From the NCBI GenBank assembly GCA_964639245.1, contig CAZXCU010000008.1:190031-254030 (forward strand): DNA of 64,000 bases. Reading direction: 5' to 3'. Of this stretch, positions 34,844 to 44,446 are shown piece by piece. The notes beneath the pieces were generated by a model. The model saw only the letters and a program-made list of their open reading frames with translations. It did no database searches and was not told the DNA's origin. Made by a program: the position numbers and the translations under genes. This DNA is from SB15 sp964639245 (lineage in GTDB: Bacteria; Chloroflexota; Anaerolineae; Aggregatilineales; J027). Each line of letters begins with the position of its first letter. The stretch's first letter is position 1.

Positions 34844-35831
34844 AGTCGCCAATTTGTATAAAACCTTCAAACAGGGCAGCACCTTGATTCCGGTGTTGCA
34901 GGACATCAATTTCAGCATCAATCCGGGCGAGATTATCTGTTTGGTGGGGGAAAGCGGCTGTGGCAAAACCACCACAGGCAAAATTATCACAGGGCTGCTT
35001 GAACCGACCTCCGGCACCTTTAATTATGAAGGGAAGCCCGTTAGCAGTTTAAGAGGGCGTGACCTCAAAACTTTTCGGCGCGATGTGCAGATTGTTCACC
35101 AAGACCCCTTTTCCTCGCTCAATCCCGCGCATACCATCGGGCAAATCCTGAGTTTTCCCCTTAAGCGACACAAAATGGTTGCGGATAGAGCCGCGCTGCG
35201 TCGGCGCATCTGGGAACTGCTCACGCTGGTCGATTTGACCCCGCCCGGTGATATTGTGAATAAATTCCCTCACCAACTCAGCGGCGGACAGCGCCAACGG
35301 GTGAGCGTGGCACGGGCGCTGACGGTGAATCCGCGTTTGATTGTGGCAGATGAAGCGGTCAGCATGGTGGATGTCAGTATCCGCGTCAGTATTTTAAAAA
35401 CCCTGCTGCGTTTGCGGGATGAATTTGGGATTGCGATTGTGTTCATCACTCACGATTTAGCCGTTGCCAAATATTTCGCATGGGATGGCAAAATCGCGGT
35501 CATGTATCTGGGGCGGATTGTCGAATTTGGCAGCACGCCAGAAGTGATTGATAACCCGCAGCATCCCTACACCCGCGCTTTGATTGCCGCGATTCCCGAA
35601 GCCGACCCGGATATTACCCGTCACAAGGAACGTTTGCGGTTGCGCGGTGAAGATATTCCGAGTTTGCTGCGTCTGCCGCCGGGCTGTGCTTTTCATCCAC
35701 GCTGCCCATTTTTCATTGAAGGCGTGTGTGATGCCAAAGTGCCTGAATTACGACTCATCCATAACGGCACGCAGCAGGTCGCCTGTATTCCTATCACCGA
35801 AGGGCAGGAGCTTTCCCTGTACCATGCCTAG
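34827..35831 (+). CDS. Peptide ABC transporter ATPase (DppF/OppF-type)
   Basis: 334 aa. Walker A GESGCGKTT, Q-loop VHQDPFSSLNP, signature LSGGQRQRVSVARAL. In Walker B (LIVADEAVSMVDVSIR) the usual DEPTSALD is DEAVSMVD: the catalytic DE pair is kept but P, A and L change. Cys-containing C-terminus (GCAFHPRCPFFIEGVC) as in its partner. Forms the ATPase heterodimer with the preceding protein. Confidence 0.93.
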   Translation: MPPLIEVANLYKTFKQGSTLIPVLQDINFSINPGEIICLVGESGCGKTTTGKIITGLLEPTSGTFNYEGKPVSSLRGRDLKTFRRDVQIVHQDPFSSLNPAHTIGQILSFPLKRHKMVADRAALRRRIWELLTLVDLTPPGDIVNKFPHQLSGGQRQRVSVARALTVNPRLIVADEAVSMVDVSIRVSILKTLLRLRDEFGIAIVFITHDLAVAKYFAWDGKIAVMYLGRIVEFGSTPEVIDNPQHPYTRALIAAIPEADPDITRHKERLRLRGEDIPSLLRLPPGCAFHPRCPFFIEGVCDAKVPELRLIHNGTQQVACIPITEGQELSLYHA

Positions 35832-36027
35832 CGATTCGCCCCTGCAAGCCTTTGTGCGTGTTTTTTTAGGTTTCGGCCTGTTCATGCTGGTATGCAGCGC
35901 GGTGATGCTGCCTTTTCTGGAACGGGACAGCGCCGAATTTGTCCTGAGCGTGTGCAATATGGCGATTGGGGGCGTGCTGGTGCTGGTGGTGGTGATTTTT
36001 GTGCGCTTTTTTCGTCCACCGGAATAA
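35824..36027 (+). CDS. Small two-TM membrane protein
   Basis: 67 aa, two membrane segments (AFVRVFLGFGLFMLVCSAVMLPF and MAIGGVLVLVVVIFVRFF) joined by a short acidic loop. The ATG at 35824 overlaps the previous gene by 8 bp, and the sequence shows normal coding bias, so it is likely real and the last gene of the importer operon. No known family; it may stabilise the importer. Confidence 0.6.
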   Translation: MPSDSPLQAFVRVFLGFGLFMLVCSAVMLPFLERDSAEFVLSVCNMAIGGVLVLVVVIFVRFFRPPE

Positions 36028-36030
36028 TTT

Positions 36031-36126
36031 TATCCCTCACCCCCTAGCCCCCTCTCCCACGAAGGTAGAGGGGGAACAAATAACCCCTTCTCCCTTTATG
36101 GGGGAAGGGGCAGGGGATGGGGGTTT
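36031..36126. repeat. C-rich/G-rich intergenic repeat pair
   Basis: Two adjacent hairpins: CCCCCTCTCCC...GAGGGGG and CCCCTTCTCCC...GGGGGAAGGGG, between the importer genes and nagZ. Member of the dispersed family. Confidence 0.55.
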
Positions 36127-36147
36127 CACTTAATGAAGGAACACAAC

Positions 36148-37671
36148 ATGAATCTCGAACAAAAAATCGGGCAAATGCTGATGGTGGGCTTTGATGGCTA
36201 CACCGCCCCCGATTATATTTTAGACTGGCTGGCACAGGGCAAAATTAGCGGCGTGATTTTGTTTGCGCGGAATGTCCAGACCCCTGAACAAGTTGCTAGG
36301 CTGACTCAATCCTTGCATCAGGCCGCAAAAACCCCGATTTTAATTTCGATTGATCAAGAAGGCGGAACGGTTGCCCGTTTGCGAAGCGGCTTTACCGAAA
36401 GTCCCGGCGCGATGGCATTGGCGGCGGGCGGGTCAGAAGAGATGGCAGAGGCAATGGCGGCGGTGTTGGCGGCGGAAATGCGGGCCTTGGGCATCAATTG
36501 GGATTACGCGCCAGTGGTGGACATCACCCATGACACCCGCAATTCCAGTGTGGGGACGCGCTCATTAGGGACAGATGCCGCGTTGGTCAGCCGATTAGCG
36601 GTGGCACAGGTGCGCGGCTATCAAAAAATGGGTGTGGCAGCGTGTGCCAAACATTTTCCCGGACTCGGCAATACTCCCGTAGACACCCATCACGCGCTGG
36701 CGGTGATTAGCGAACCCGTCGATTACCTCTATGAGCATGACCTGATCCCTTTCCGCGCCACTGTCGAAGCAGGCATTGATTCGGTGATGGTCTGCCATGT
36801 TAAATTTGCCGCGCTCGATTCGGAATATCCCGCGACGCTTTCGCCAGCAGTCACCACCCGTCTTTTGCGGGATGAAATCGGCTTCACCGGACTCGCTACC
36901 ACCGATTGTATGGAAATGAAGGCAATTGCTGGCAATTACGGCGCGGGCGAATCGGCGGTGCTGTCGGCATTGGCAGGCATGGACATGATTTTGTTCTCCC
37001 ATACGCGCAGGATGCAGGAAGAAGTTTACGCGGCTCTGTTAGACGCGGCAAAATCGGGGCGCTTGCCTATGAGTCGGGTGGATGAAGCAGTGGAACGGGT
37101 GCAAAAATTCAAAACCAGATATGCCATCACCGACGCGCCGAATCTAAATCGCATCCGCCAACCGGAACATCTCGCCACCGCCCAAAAAGCGGCACGGGCG
37201 GGAGTCGTGTTGGTGCAAGGCGAACTCACCCCGTTAGATGTATCGCAAAAAATAGTCTTGGTCGAATTTGCCTCCGTGTTCGATTCGGATGCGTTTGGCA
37301 CAGAAACCAAAACCAACTTTGGCGGGCTGCTGCGGCAATCGTTACCCCAAGTGGAGCATATCGCCTTTTACCCGCCCGATTATGAAGGCAATGCCGTTGA
37401 AGCAGTAGAACAGGCTGATGTTTTATTATTGGCTTCGCGCAGCGCCCATCTCAACCCCAAACAACTTGAAATCGCCAATGACTTGTTAAAGCGGGCAAAA
37501 TTTTCCATTGTCCTGTGTTTGCGGAATCCGTATGACGTAGACGTGATTCAAGGCGCGGACGTGATTGTGTGTACGTGTGGTGACAGCACGCCCTCCCTGC
37601 AAGCGGCTTTGGATGCGCTGATGGGCAAATTTACCCCGTCCGGGGTGCTGCCTGTTCCGGTGCGGGTATAA
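36148..37671 (+). CDS. nagZ: Beta-N-acetylhexosaminidase-like GH3 enzyme (NagZ-like)
   Basis: 507 aa. GH3 barrel with the NagZ-specific catalytic His/Asp loop KHFPGLGNTPVDTHH (168-182; D179 and H181) and nucleophile D253 in TTDCMEM. ISIDQEGGTVARL is also typical. A C-terminal alpha/beta sandwich domain (about 340-507) is present, as in two-domain Gram-positive NagZ. No signal peptide, so it should act in the cytoplasm, releasing GlcNAc from muropeptides. ATG 36148 follows GAAGGA; an in-frame ATG five codons upstream is less likely. Next to namZ, 6 bp apart. Confidence 0.88.
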   Translation: MNLEQKIGQMLMVGFDGYTAPDYILDWLAQGKISGVILFARNVQTPEQVARLTQSLHQAAKTPILISIDQEGGTVARLRSGFTESPGAMALAAGGSEEMAEAMAAVLAAEMRALGINWDYAPVVDITHDTRNSSVGTRSLGTDAALVSRLAVAQVRGYQKMGVAACAKHFPGLGNTPVDTHHALAVISEPVDYLYEHDLIPFRATVEAGIDSVMVCHVKFAALDSEYPATLSPAVTTRLLRDEIGFTGLATTDCMEMKAIAGNYGAGESAVLSALAGMDMILFSHTRRMQEEVYAALLDAAKSGRLPMSRVDEAVERVQKFKTRYAITDAPNLNRIRQPEHLATAQKAARAGVVLVQGELTPLDVSQKIVLVEFASVFDSDAFGTETKTNFGGLLRQSLPQVEHIAFYPPDYEGNAVEAVEQADVLLLASRSAHLNPKQLEIANDLLKRAKFSIVLCLRNPYDVDVIQGADVIVCTCGDSTPSLQAALDALMGKFTPSGVLPVPVRV

Positions 37672-37677
37672 AATACC

Positions 37678-38814
37678 ATGCTCAAAACCGGACTTGAAGT
37701 TCTTCAAACCCAAAACTTTGCTTTTCTGGCAGGCAAGCGCGTCGGACTGATGACCAACCCCAGCGCGGTGGATGCCGATTTGAACAGCACCTATCAAATT
37801 TTCGTGAATGCGCCGCAGGTCAATCTTGTGGCGCTGTTCAGCCCCGAACATGGATTCGCCAGCGCGGTACAGGATGGGATTTATGTCGCATCGTCGGTGG
37901 ATTCGCGGTCTGGTTTGCCGATTCACAGCCTCTACGGAAACGCGATGCGTCCCACCGCCGAAATGCTGGCGGATATAGAGGTCTTGGTGTGTGATGTTCA
38001 AGATGTAGGTGTGCGCTACTATACCTACCTCTGGACAATTTCCTATATTCTGGAAGCGGCGGGCGAAGTTGGTGTAGAAGTCCTGATTCTTGACCGTCCC
38101 AATCCCTTAGGCGGAATCGCCATTGAAGGCGCGCCGTTGGACGAAGCCTTTGCCAGTCTGGTCGGGCGTTTTAATATCCCCAATCGGCATGGCATGACGC
38201 TGGGTGAACTGGCGCAAATGATCAATACCCTCTGGAATCCGACCCCGGCGCTTATAAAAATTATTCCCTGCGAAGGATGGCGGCGCGAGATGACATGGGA
38301 CATGCTGGGGCGGGTGTGGATTCCCCCCTCGCCGAATATGCCGCATTTTGTGACCGCCTTGCAGTATCCCGGCGCATGTCTGGTAGAAGGCACAAATTTA
38401 TCCGAAGGGCGCGGCACGACCCTCCCGTTTGAAATTGTCGGTGCGCCGTTTGTGGATGGGTTTCGCTTGCCCCCTATTTTGAATCGGTTGGGGTTGCAGG
38501 GAGTCAAATTTCGCCCGCATAGTTTTTCGCCCACTGCCAGCAAATTTGCAGGCGAGGCGTGTCATGGGGTGCAGGTGCATATCACCGATGCGCGGGTCTG
38601 GAATCCGCTCAAAACATGGCTGCTTGTTCTCACGGTGATACACGATATGTATGAGGGAATGTTTACATGGAATCCACATTTTGATTTGTTGATGGGGTCG
38701 GATCAAGTACGGATGCGCCTTGACAGAAGACTTGCTCTCAACGAAATCATGTCCTCTTGGGAACACTATCAGGATGAATTTCGGCAGCAACGGATGCCTT
38801 TTTTGCTCTATTGA
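37678..38814 (+). CDS. namZ: Exo-beta-N-acetylmuramidase-like protein (NamZ, DUF1343/GH171)
   Basis: 378 aa. Recognised by the DUF1343 blocks GKRVGLMTNPSAVD, LFSPEHGF, SLYG, DVQDVGVRYYTY, ILDRPNPLGG, WIPPSPNMPH, EGTNLSEGRGTTLPFE and HITD. NamZ removes non-reducing MurNAc residues from peptidoglycan fragments. No signal peptide, unlike the secreted Bacillus enzyme, so a cytoplasmic role in recycling imported muropeptides is inferred. Directly after nagZ, one transcription unit. Confidence 0.9.
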   Translation: MLKTGLEVLQTQNFAFLAGKRVGLMTNPSAVDADLNSTYQIFVNAPQVNLVALFSPEHGFASAVQDGIYVASSVDSRSGLPIHSLYGNAMRPTAEMLADIEVLVCDVQDVGVRYYTYLWTISYILEAAGEVGVEVLILDRPNPLGGIAIEGAPLDEAFASLVGRFNIPNRHGMTLGELAQMINTLWNPTPALIKIIPCEGWRREMTWDMLGRVWIPPSPNMPHFVTALQYPGACLVEGTNLSEGRGTTLPFEIVGAPFVDGFRLPPILNRLGLQGVKFRPHSFSPTASKFAGEACHGVQVHITDARVWNPLKTWLLVLTVIHDMYEGMFTWNPHFDLLMGSDQVRMRLDRRLALNEIMSSWEHYQDEFRQQRMPFLLY

Positions 38815-38890
38815 TGCTGTGGATGAAATTTCGTAGGAGCGCGTTTTTAACTCGCCCCTACTCCATAAAATGCCAAGTGCGTAAGGCTGG

Positions 38891-41308
38891 CTATTGATAG
38901 CGGAGAATATTGGCGACTGTTTTACGGGAGGCCATCAGGGAGGGGCCTAAACTTGCCAGCACCACCACGATTAACACCCCCGCCAAACCAAGCCCGACCA
39001 GTTGGGGAGGATAGTTGAGGTCAAGATAGTCGGAGGGAATCAGAGTCAGCAACCCTTGCCCCATCCAGATGCTAATGGGGATGGCAACCACCCAGGCCAG
39101 CAAACCAATTAAAATCCCTTCCAGCATGAACTGCCCCATCACTGTCCGTGAACGAGCGCCCACCGAGCGCATGACACCAATTTCTTTCTGACGTTCAAAC
39201 ACAGCCATCGAAAGCGCCGCCATCAACCCAATCGCTCCTACCGCCGCCATGACGAAGGACATCATTTGAAAAATAATCCCCAGTACGCCCGCTTGTTCGG
39301 ATTGCACCTTCGCGGCTTGTGGTTGGTTAAAGTATGTGCCTTGAATGCCATTGGTACTGAGCAGGGCGGTCATTTCATCAATTTTATCGTCCACCCTGTC
39401 AATGGAAGGGTCGCCCTCCAAAACGATGTAAACCGTACTCACCATCGGCTGTCCTGCCTCATCCACATAGTCCGCAATCTGCGCTAATTCGCGCCAATCC
39501 ATGAAAATGGCTTCAAAGATATAGGTATCAATGCCAAGAATTTCATACTGGTACTCCCGGTCATTCACCGAAAAGGCCAGCGTGTCGCCAACGGTTTTGT
39601 TCAGAGCATCGGCTAAGGGGCGCGAGACAACAACCCCCGTTTGAGTCGGGTCATTTTGCCAGCCTAGCCCATCCACAAAGTCAAAATCATAGGTGGGGGT
39701 TGCCGGGTCAAAACCTGCCACCGTGACTTGGCTGCTGCCTTCTTTCAACGGTGTTTTGCTCACAAAACCGGGGACGCTCACGGTCACATCTAAGCCCGGA
39801 TACACCGCCGCCACGCCGTCCATTTGTTCATGCACAAGGGCGGTTAAGCGTTCATAATCGCTGGCGCGCTGGGGGGTAAGCCGAATGTCATAATCATGAA
39901 TATTGACCATATTGTCGATGAAAGTATCCAGCGAGGCACTGACCGCCCGCGCCCCCATAAAAGCGCTCACTGCGGCAGTCAGGGTTAAGATGGTTAAAGT
40001 CAATCGCCCTTTTTTGTGCCAGATATTACGAATGGCCTGAAGGATAGTCATGGGGAGGGGGAGTTGCCCTAGCTGGCGTGCTAACCACGATTTCCCCCAA
40101 TCGGAGGAAAGTCCAAAATCGGTGACAGCCTCTAAAATTGAAATACGGGTGGAACGCCAGACAGGAATGAGGGCTGCCAAAACCGGAATCACCAGGCCCA
40201 TCACTGCGCCAACACCCAGACCCAACGGCGAGAGTTTGTATCCGTCAATATAAGCAGACACCCACGAAGCTACCGGACGGGCCGTATTCGCGGCAACCGG
40301 TGCCGCCAGCAGTAGCCCCAACCCCGTGCCGATGATGCCATAAACAAAAGCCATGCCCGCGTAAATCTGGAAGTTATCCCGCAGGGTTGCGCCAAGCGAT
40401 TTCATCGCCCCGATTTGACGGCGTTGCTCTAAAACCACGCTATTCATGACATTGGTGACGAGGAAACCGGAAACCACCATCGCAATGATTCCCAGCATAT
40501 CCATTGAGGCGGTGATGTCTGCCATGATATTTGAGACAAAATTATCTTCGGGAACATCCTGATAGGTAAAATAGGGCGTATACGGGGTTTCGCGGCTGAC
40601 CGCAGCCACAAGGTCGCTCATGCCAGCCTTTGATTGGGCGGTAGTTTCGTAACGCACATGGATAGCCGACAACCCGGTGAACCCGACGATGCGTTGAGCA
40701 TCTGCATAATTCGCAAAAAGCCGATCTGCAACCAGCACACTGGTCTGGGTAGACGGAAATTCTGTGTAGTAGGGGTGCAGCAGAATCCCCACAATTTCCC
40801 ATTCGGTCTCGCCAGTATTGGGAAAACGCAGGGTGTCGCCAATTTCTAAATCGTTGGCTTCTGCAAAGCGGGGTTCAACGGCAATTTCACCTGCTGCGGG
40901 ATAGCGCCCTTTCACAATGCGGGAAATCGTTTCCAAGCGACCTTCTCCGAACGGTTCACTGAAGGCCAACATCACGGCATCATCTTGTTTATCCTTGTGC
41001 TGAAATGTCACCGGATAGACGGCCTGCCCTTCCACGTCCACCACGCCCGGCAGTGTTTTAAGATTGTTCAAAAAGGCAAGGTTTGCCTCTGCCGGTATGC
41101 TCTCCGCACCGGAAATAACATAGACTTTGGTGTGTGAGATTTGCTCATTTTTGATGTCTTCTTTCAACTGGCGGTTGAGCAAATCGGTAATGCTCAACAT
41201 GGTCGCCACACCAAAAACGCCAATCATGATGCTCAAAATGACCATTAAAGAACGGCCTTTGCGTGCCAGCATGTCCCGAAAGATTTTTTTACTGCGTGTT
41301 TTAAACAT
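38891..41308 (-). CDS. FtsX/MacB-like ABC transporter permease
   Basis: 805 aa with two FtsX-type modules. Pattern: TM1 near residue 20-42, extracytoplasmic domain (MacB periplasmic core), three TMs (about 270-395), then a second copy with TM near 435-455, extracellular domain, and three TMs at the C-terminus (about 690-795) with ERQKEIGVMRSVGARSRTVMGQF. EQRRQIGAMKSLGATLRDNF marks the first module. No ATPase gene is next to it in this window. It may export lipids or peptides or work in cell-envelope remodelling. Confidence 0.85.
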   Translation of the reverse strand: MFKTRSKKIFRDMLARKGRSLMVILSIMIGVFGVATMLSITDLLNRQLKEDIKNEQISHTKVYVISGAESIPAEANLAFLNNLKTLPGVVDVEGQAVYPVTFQHKDKQDDAVMLAFSEPFGEGRLETISRIVKGRYPAAGEIAVEPRFAEANDLEIGDTLRFPNTGETEWEIVGILLHPYYTEFPSTQTSVLVADRLFANYADAQRIVGFTGLSAIHVRYETTAQSKAGMSDLVAAVSRETPYTPYFTYQDVPEDNFVSNIMADITASMDMLGIIAMVVSGFLVTNVMNSVVLEQRRQIGAMKSLGATLRDNFQIYAGMAFVYGIIGTGLGLLLAAPVAANTARPVASWVSAYIDGYKLSPLGLGVGAVMGLVIPVLAALIPVWRSTRISILEAVTDFGLSSDWGKSWLARQLGQLPLPMTILQAIRNIWHKKGRLTLTILTLTAAVSAFMGARAVSASLDTFIDNMVNIHDYDIRLTPQRASDYERLTALVHEQMDGVAAVYPGLDVTVSVPGFVSKTPLKEGSSQVTVAGFDPATPTYDFDFVDGLGWQNDPTQTGVVVSRPLADALNKTVGDTLAFSVNDREYQYEILGIDTYIFEAIFMDWRELAQIADYVDEAGQPMVSTVYIVLEGDPSIDRVDDKIDEMTALLSTNGIQGTYFNQPQAAKVQSEQAGVLGIIFQMMSFVMAAVGAIGLMAALSMAVFERQKEIGVMRSVGARSRTVMGQFMLEGILIGLLAWVVAIPISIWMGQGLLTLIPSDYLDLNYPPQLVGLGLAGVLIVVVLASLGPSLMASRKTVANILRYQ

Positions 41309-41398
41309 GATATTCCATCCTCTGCTGCATCTTGCTATAGCATTAGCGTATGAGCAGCAGGGGAGGGTCGTACAGCTACTTAAGTATTGTTTTGAGGA

Positions 41399-44077
41399 CT
41401 AGAGCAGCCCCAACTCACGCGCACGGACAATCGCTTCGGTGCGTCGCTGCACTTGGAGTTTGCCGAAAATATTCTGGTTGTGTCCCTTCACGGTACTCAG
41501 GGCAAGGAAAAGCTGTTCGCTAATTTGATGATTGGAGAAGCCCCGTGCAATCAGTTGCAGCACTTCTAATTCGCGCTGGCTGAGGGGGTCAATGAGCAAT
41601 GGCAACGTGTGTGGGGTATGTTTGCAGCGAGTCAGTAATTTTTGTCGATAGGCGTTTATTCCGGGATATTCGGTTTTGAGTTGGGTCAGCAACCCCGCCA
41701 TGGGCTGTCCCTCATCGATAAATACTTGAAAATATCCTTCTGGTTCTGCGAGGATTAAGGCATCTTCAAGCGTGGTGAGCGCTTTTGTTTGATTTCCCCC
41801 TGTTTGGTGTGCGAGTGCCTGCACCACCAAGATTTCGATGAGGCTGCCAGTCCGTTGGCCTTCCCCGGCAGCTTTGGCAAGACGCTCAAGCAGGGTGATT
41901 GCTTCGGATAGAACCGTGGTTTTGCCGTTGAGCGCTTCGGCAATGAGCAGTTTGGCAAGCACTAAATGCTCAAATTCTTGCAGATAGCGGAGTTCATCAT
42001 CCACAGAAAGCCCTTTTTCCTGCACCCATGCCCGAACTTTGTGCAGTCTGCCTTGCCGAAGCCATACTTGCGCTTTGAGGGCGGCAGTTGGACGCGGGCT
42101 TGGCAGGGGGGTCCTAAAATGGAGACGCTCGGCTTCTTGCAGATTTTCAAGGGCGCTGTCGAATTCGCCCTGCGCTTCCATCAGACGGGCATAGCCCACA
42201 TGCCAGCGATACTGCCAATCCGGTAAACCCGATTGTTTCCCCAGTTCTTTACTTTTTATCAGGTAGGTGGTTGCCAAGTCCAAATTGCCCTGTTCGCAAT
42301 AGAGGCTTGCCAAGAGGGTGTATAAATCTGCGGGAATGCTCCCCTCCTTTGCCTGTTGGAAGATACGCTCATAGACCCCCACTGCCTCTTGAAGCTGCCC
42401 CTGTGCGAGTTTAATTGGCCCGAAAGTGATGGCTACGCCCAGCCCACAAAAATTATTCCCGGCACGTTGTATCCCCGCCATACATTCAATGAGGGTTTGA
42501 TACGCTTCAGCCAGTTTTCCCTTTGACCAATAGGCCAGTCCCAGCAGCCCCGCCGAAGTCCCCCGCCGGAGATATTCTTCCTGTGGCAAAAGTGCCAACA
42601 CCTGCTGCGTATATTGAATGGTTGCTTCAATGTCCCCCCGCGATTGAGCGCAGTAGGCATGACCCATCGCAATTAAGGCCGGTAGCAAATGAAATTGTTG
42701 CTCATCGGCAATCACCCTTGCTGAACCACCGGGTTCAGTTTCATTCAGCCAGTGTTCCACTTCCCATAAACGCGATTCGCCCTCCTCTAGTTCGCCGGCA
42801 TCAATCAACGCCCACGCCCACCCCACCCGCAGAACAGGCCGTACACGGATGGTTTCTTCGGGCAGGGTTTTCACCCAATTTAGCCATGTGCCAGATTGCA
42901 AACTCATATCCATCGCAGGCCATGCCAGTTCAGCCAGATGCGCCGCCCGCACAAAATTTTTCCCTGCCATCGCATGATGAAACGCTTCGCTTTCCAAACC
43001 CTGTGCTTCAAACCAGCTGCTTGCACGCTGATGAAGTTCCGCAATGGTGTTTTCGCTATAAACAGAGAACAAACGTTGGCGCAGCAGTTCCGCAAAAAGA
43101 TGGTGATAACGATACCAGCAGCGTTCATCATCTAACGGGATAACGAACAAATTGGCTTGTTGGAGATAGGCCAAGATGGTTTGCCCGGAGATGGACGACT
43201 CGTGCAAAACGGCATCACACAGCGCACCGGAGAAACGTTCCAGAATCGCGGTGCTGAGTAAAAAGGTCTGGATATGTTCCGGTTGTTGGTGCAGCACTTC
43301 TTCGGTGAGGTAATCCAGCACAAAATGATGCGTTCCGGTGAAAGATTTGATGAAGTCGCTCGGATTTTTCTGACCACTCATCGAAATCGCCGCGAGTTGC
43401 AACCCGGCGATCCAACCTTCGGTGCGGGTTTCGAGCGTGTCAATTTCTTCGAGGGAGAGATTCAGATTCATCACCCCATTCAGAAATTCGCCTGTTTCCG
43501 CGTGGGAAAAACGCAAATCCGCCGCCCTGAGTTCGGTCAATTGGTCGAGGACTCGTAAACGGGCAAGCGGCAGTCGCGGGTCTTCGCGGGTAATCATGAC
43601 CATGTGCATCTGGGGCGGTTGATGCTCAATGAAAAAAGCAAGGATTTGGTCAATAAGTTCAGTATCAATCGTGTGGTAGTCATCCAGAACCAGCACAAAA
43701 TGGCAGGGGAGGGCAGCCAGTTCATTCAGCAAGGCTGTGAGAATCGTTTCAATTTCGACTGGCTGGGGCGACTGAAGCATCTCAATAATGCCCTTGCCAA
43801 AAGAGGTCGCCATGGTCTGCAATGCCGCAATGAGATAATTCAGGAAGCGTGTTGGCTCGCTATCCCCTTTATCTAAGGACAGCCAAACTGCGTTTCGTTC
43901 ACACCCCAGCACCCATTCGCTCACTAAGGTTGTTTTACCAAAACCCGCCGGTGCAGAAACAAGGGTCAATTTGCGGTACATGCCAGCCACCAGACGATGA
44001 TGCAGGTGGGAACGAATCACCGTGTTAGCGCGTGGCGGCGGCATATACAATTTGGTGGTTAAAATAGGTGTAGGCAT
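41399..44077 (-). CDS. MalT-type LuxR-family transcriptional regulator
   Basis: 892 aa. N-terminal STAND/AAA ATPase with Walker A SAPAGFGKTTLV (41-52; K48) and Walker B FVLVLDDYHTID, sensor domain, then a TPR-like superhelix (about 380-800) and a C-terminal LuxR HTH (LSQRELEVLQLIARGFSNHQISEQLFLALSTVKGH, split across helices). Such regulators bind a small inducer and ATP to oligomerise and activate transcription. The possible inducer is unknown. It lies convergent or parallel to no clear target, with a repeat-rich upstream region (44078-44446). Confidence 0.9.
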   Translation of the reverse strand: MPTPILTTKLYMPPPRANTVIRSHLHHRLVAGMYRKLTLVSAPAGFGKTTLVSEWVLGCERNAVWLSLDKGDSEPTRFLNYLIAALQTMATSFGKGIIEMLQSPQPVEIETILTALLNELAALPCHFVLVLDDYHTIDTELIDQILAFFIEHQPPQMHMVMITREDPRLPLARLRVLDQLTELRAADLRFSHAETGEFLNGVMNLNLSLEEIDTLETRTEGWIAGLQLAAISMSGQKNPSDFIKSFTGTHHFVLDYLTEEVLHQQPEHIQTFLLSTAILERFSGALCDAVLHESSISGQTILAYLQQANLFVIPLDDERCWYRYHHLFAELLRQRLFSVYSENTIAELHQRASSWFEAQGLESEAFHHAMAGKNFVRAAHLAELAWPAMDMSLQSGTWLNWVKTLPEETIRVRPVLRVGWAWALIDAGELEEGESRLWEVEHWLNETEPGGSARVIADEQQFHLLPALIAMGHAYCAQSRGDIEATIQYTQQVLALLPQEEYLRRGTSAGLLGLAYWSKGKLAEAYQTLIECMAGIQRAGNNFCGLGVAITFGPIKLAQGQLQEAVGVYERIFQQAKEGSIPADLYTLLASLYCEQGNLDLATTYLIKSKELGKQSGLPDWQYRWHVGYARLMEAQGEFDSALENLQEAERLHFRTPLPSPRPTAALKAQVWLRQGRLHKVRAWVQEKGLSVDDELRYLQEFEHLVLAKLLIAEALNGKTTVLSEAITLLERLAKAAGEGQRTGSLIEILVVQALAHQTGGNQTKALTTLEDALILAEPEGYFQVFIDEGQPMAGLLTQLKTEYPGINAYRQKLLTRCKHTPHTLPLLIDPLSQRELEVLQLIARGFSNHQISEQLFLALSTVKGHNQNIFGKLQVQRRTEAIVRARELGLL

Positions 44078-44182
44078 GGGGCGGTGATAAAATCCATTTC
44101 CTGAAACTATTAATCGTCACATGGAATTTAGATTTCTATACGCCCCAAAGGGTGAAAAGGTTGCTGGGTCAATGACTTTAAG

Positions 44183-44410
44183 GGCTGCGTCCGGTAAATT
44201 AGTTCAGAGGGTGGGTGCTAATGGACAAGGCAATTAGACCTTAAATGAATCCAACTTTAGCGGACGGGATATATCCCGTCCCTACGGGTGCATTTCTTGT
44301 AGGGACAGCATCCATGCTGTCCGCAATCGTTTGGTTTTTAATTGATTTGTCCATAAGGACGGTGCGCCGTCTGTCACCTGCCCTCTGAAATTACTTACCG
44401 GATACAGCAC
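44183..44410. repeat. Dispersed repeat with GCTGCGTCCGG ends, interrupted by MITE
   Basis: Starts GCTGCGTCCGGTAAATTAG and ends in TTACTTACCGGATACAGCAC, imperfect inverted ends. Without the 134-bp insert it is 94 bp. A related copy at 52633-52816 has the uninterrupted central site, and a partial one lies at 53971-54035. Confidence 0.7.
44221..44354. mobile_element. MITE-like element, copy 2 (nested)
   Basis: 134 bp, about 94% identical to copy 1 at 8266-8399. It splits the sequence GGTGC-TA-AGGACGG, found intact at 52752-52765, into GGTGC-TA and TA-AGGACGG. This shows insertion at a TA with TA duplication (element proper 44221-44353), as for Tc1/mariner or IS630-type elements. Confidence 0.85.
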
Positions 44411-44446
44411 CCATGCAACCTGAATGTCATGTTAAGCTGCCCCCTG

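Larger units (their letters stand above)
44078..44446. other. 369-bp repeat-rich spacer upstream of the MalT-like regulator
   Basis: No gene. Nearly all of it (44183-44410) is a dispersed repeat interrupted by the MITE-like element; the regulator promoter must lie within or beside these repeats. Confidence 0.7.
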
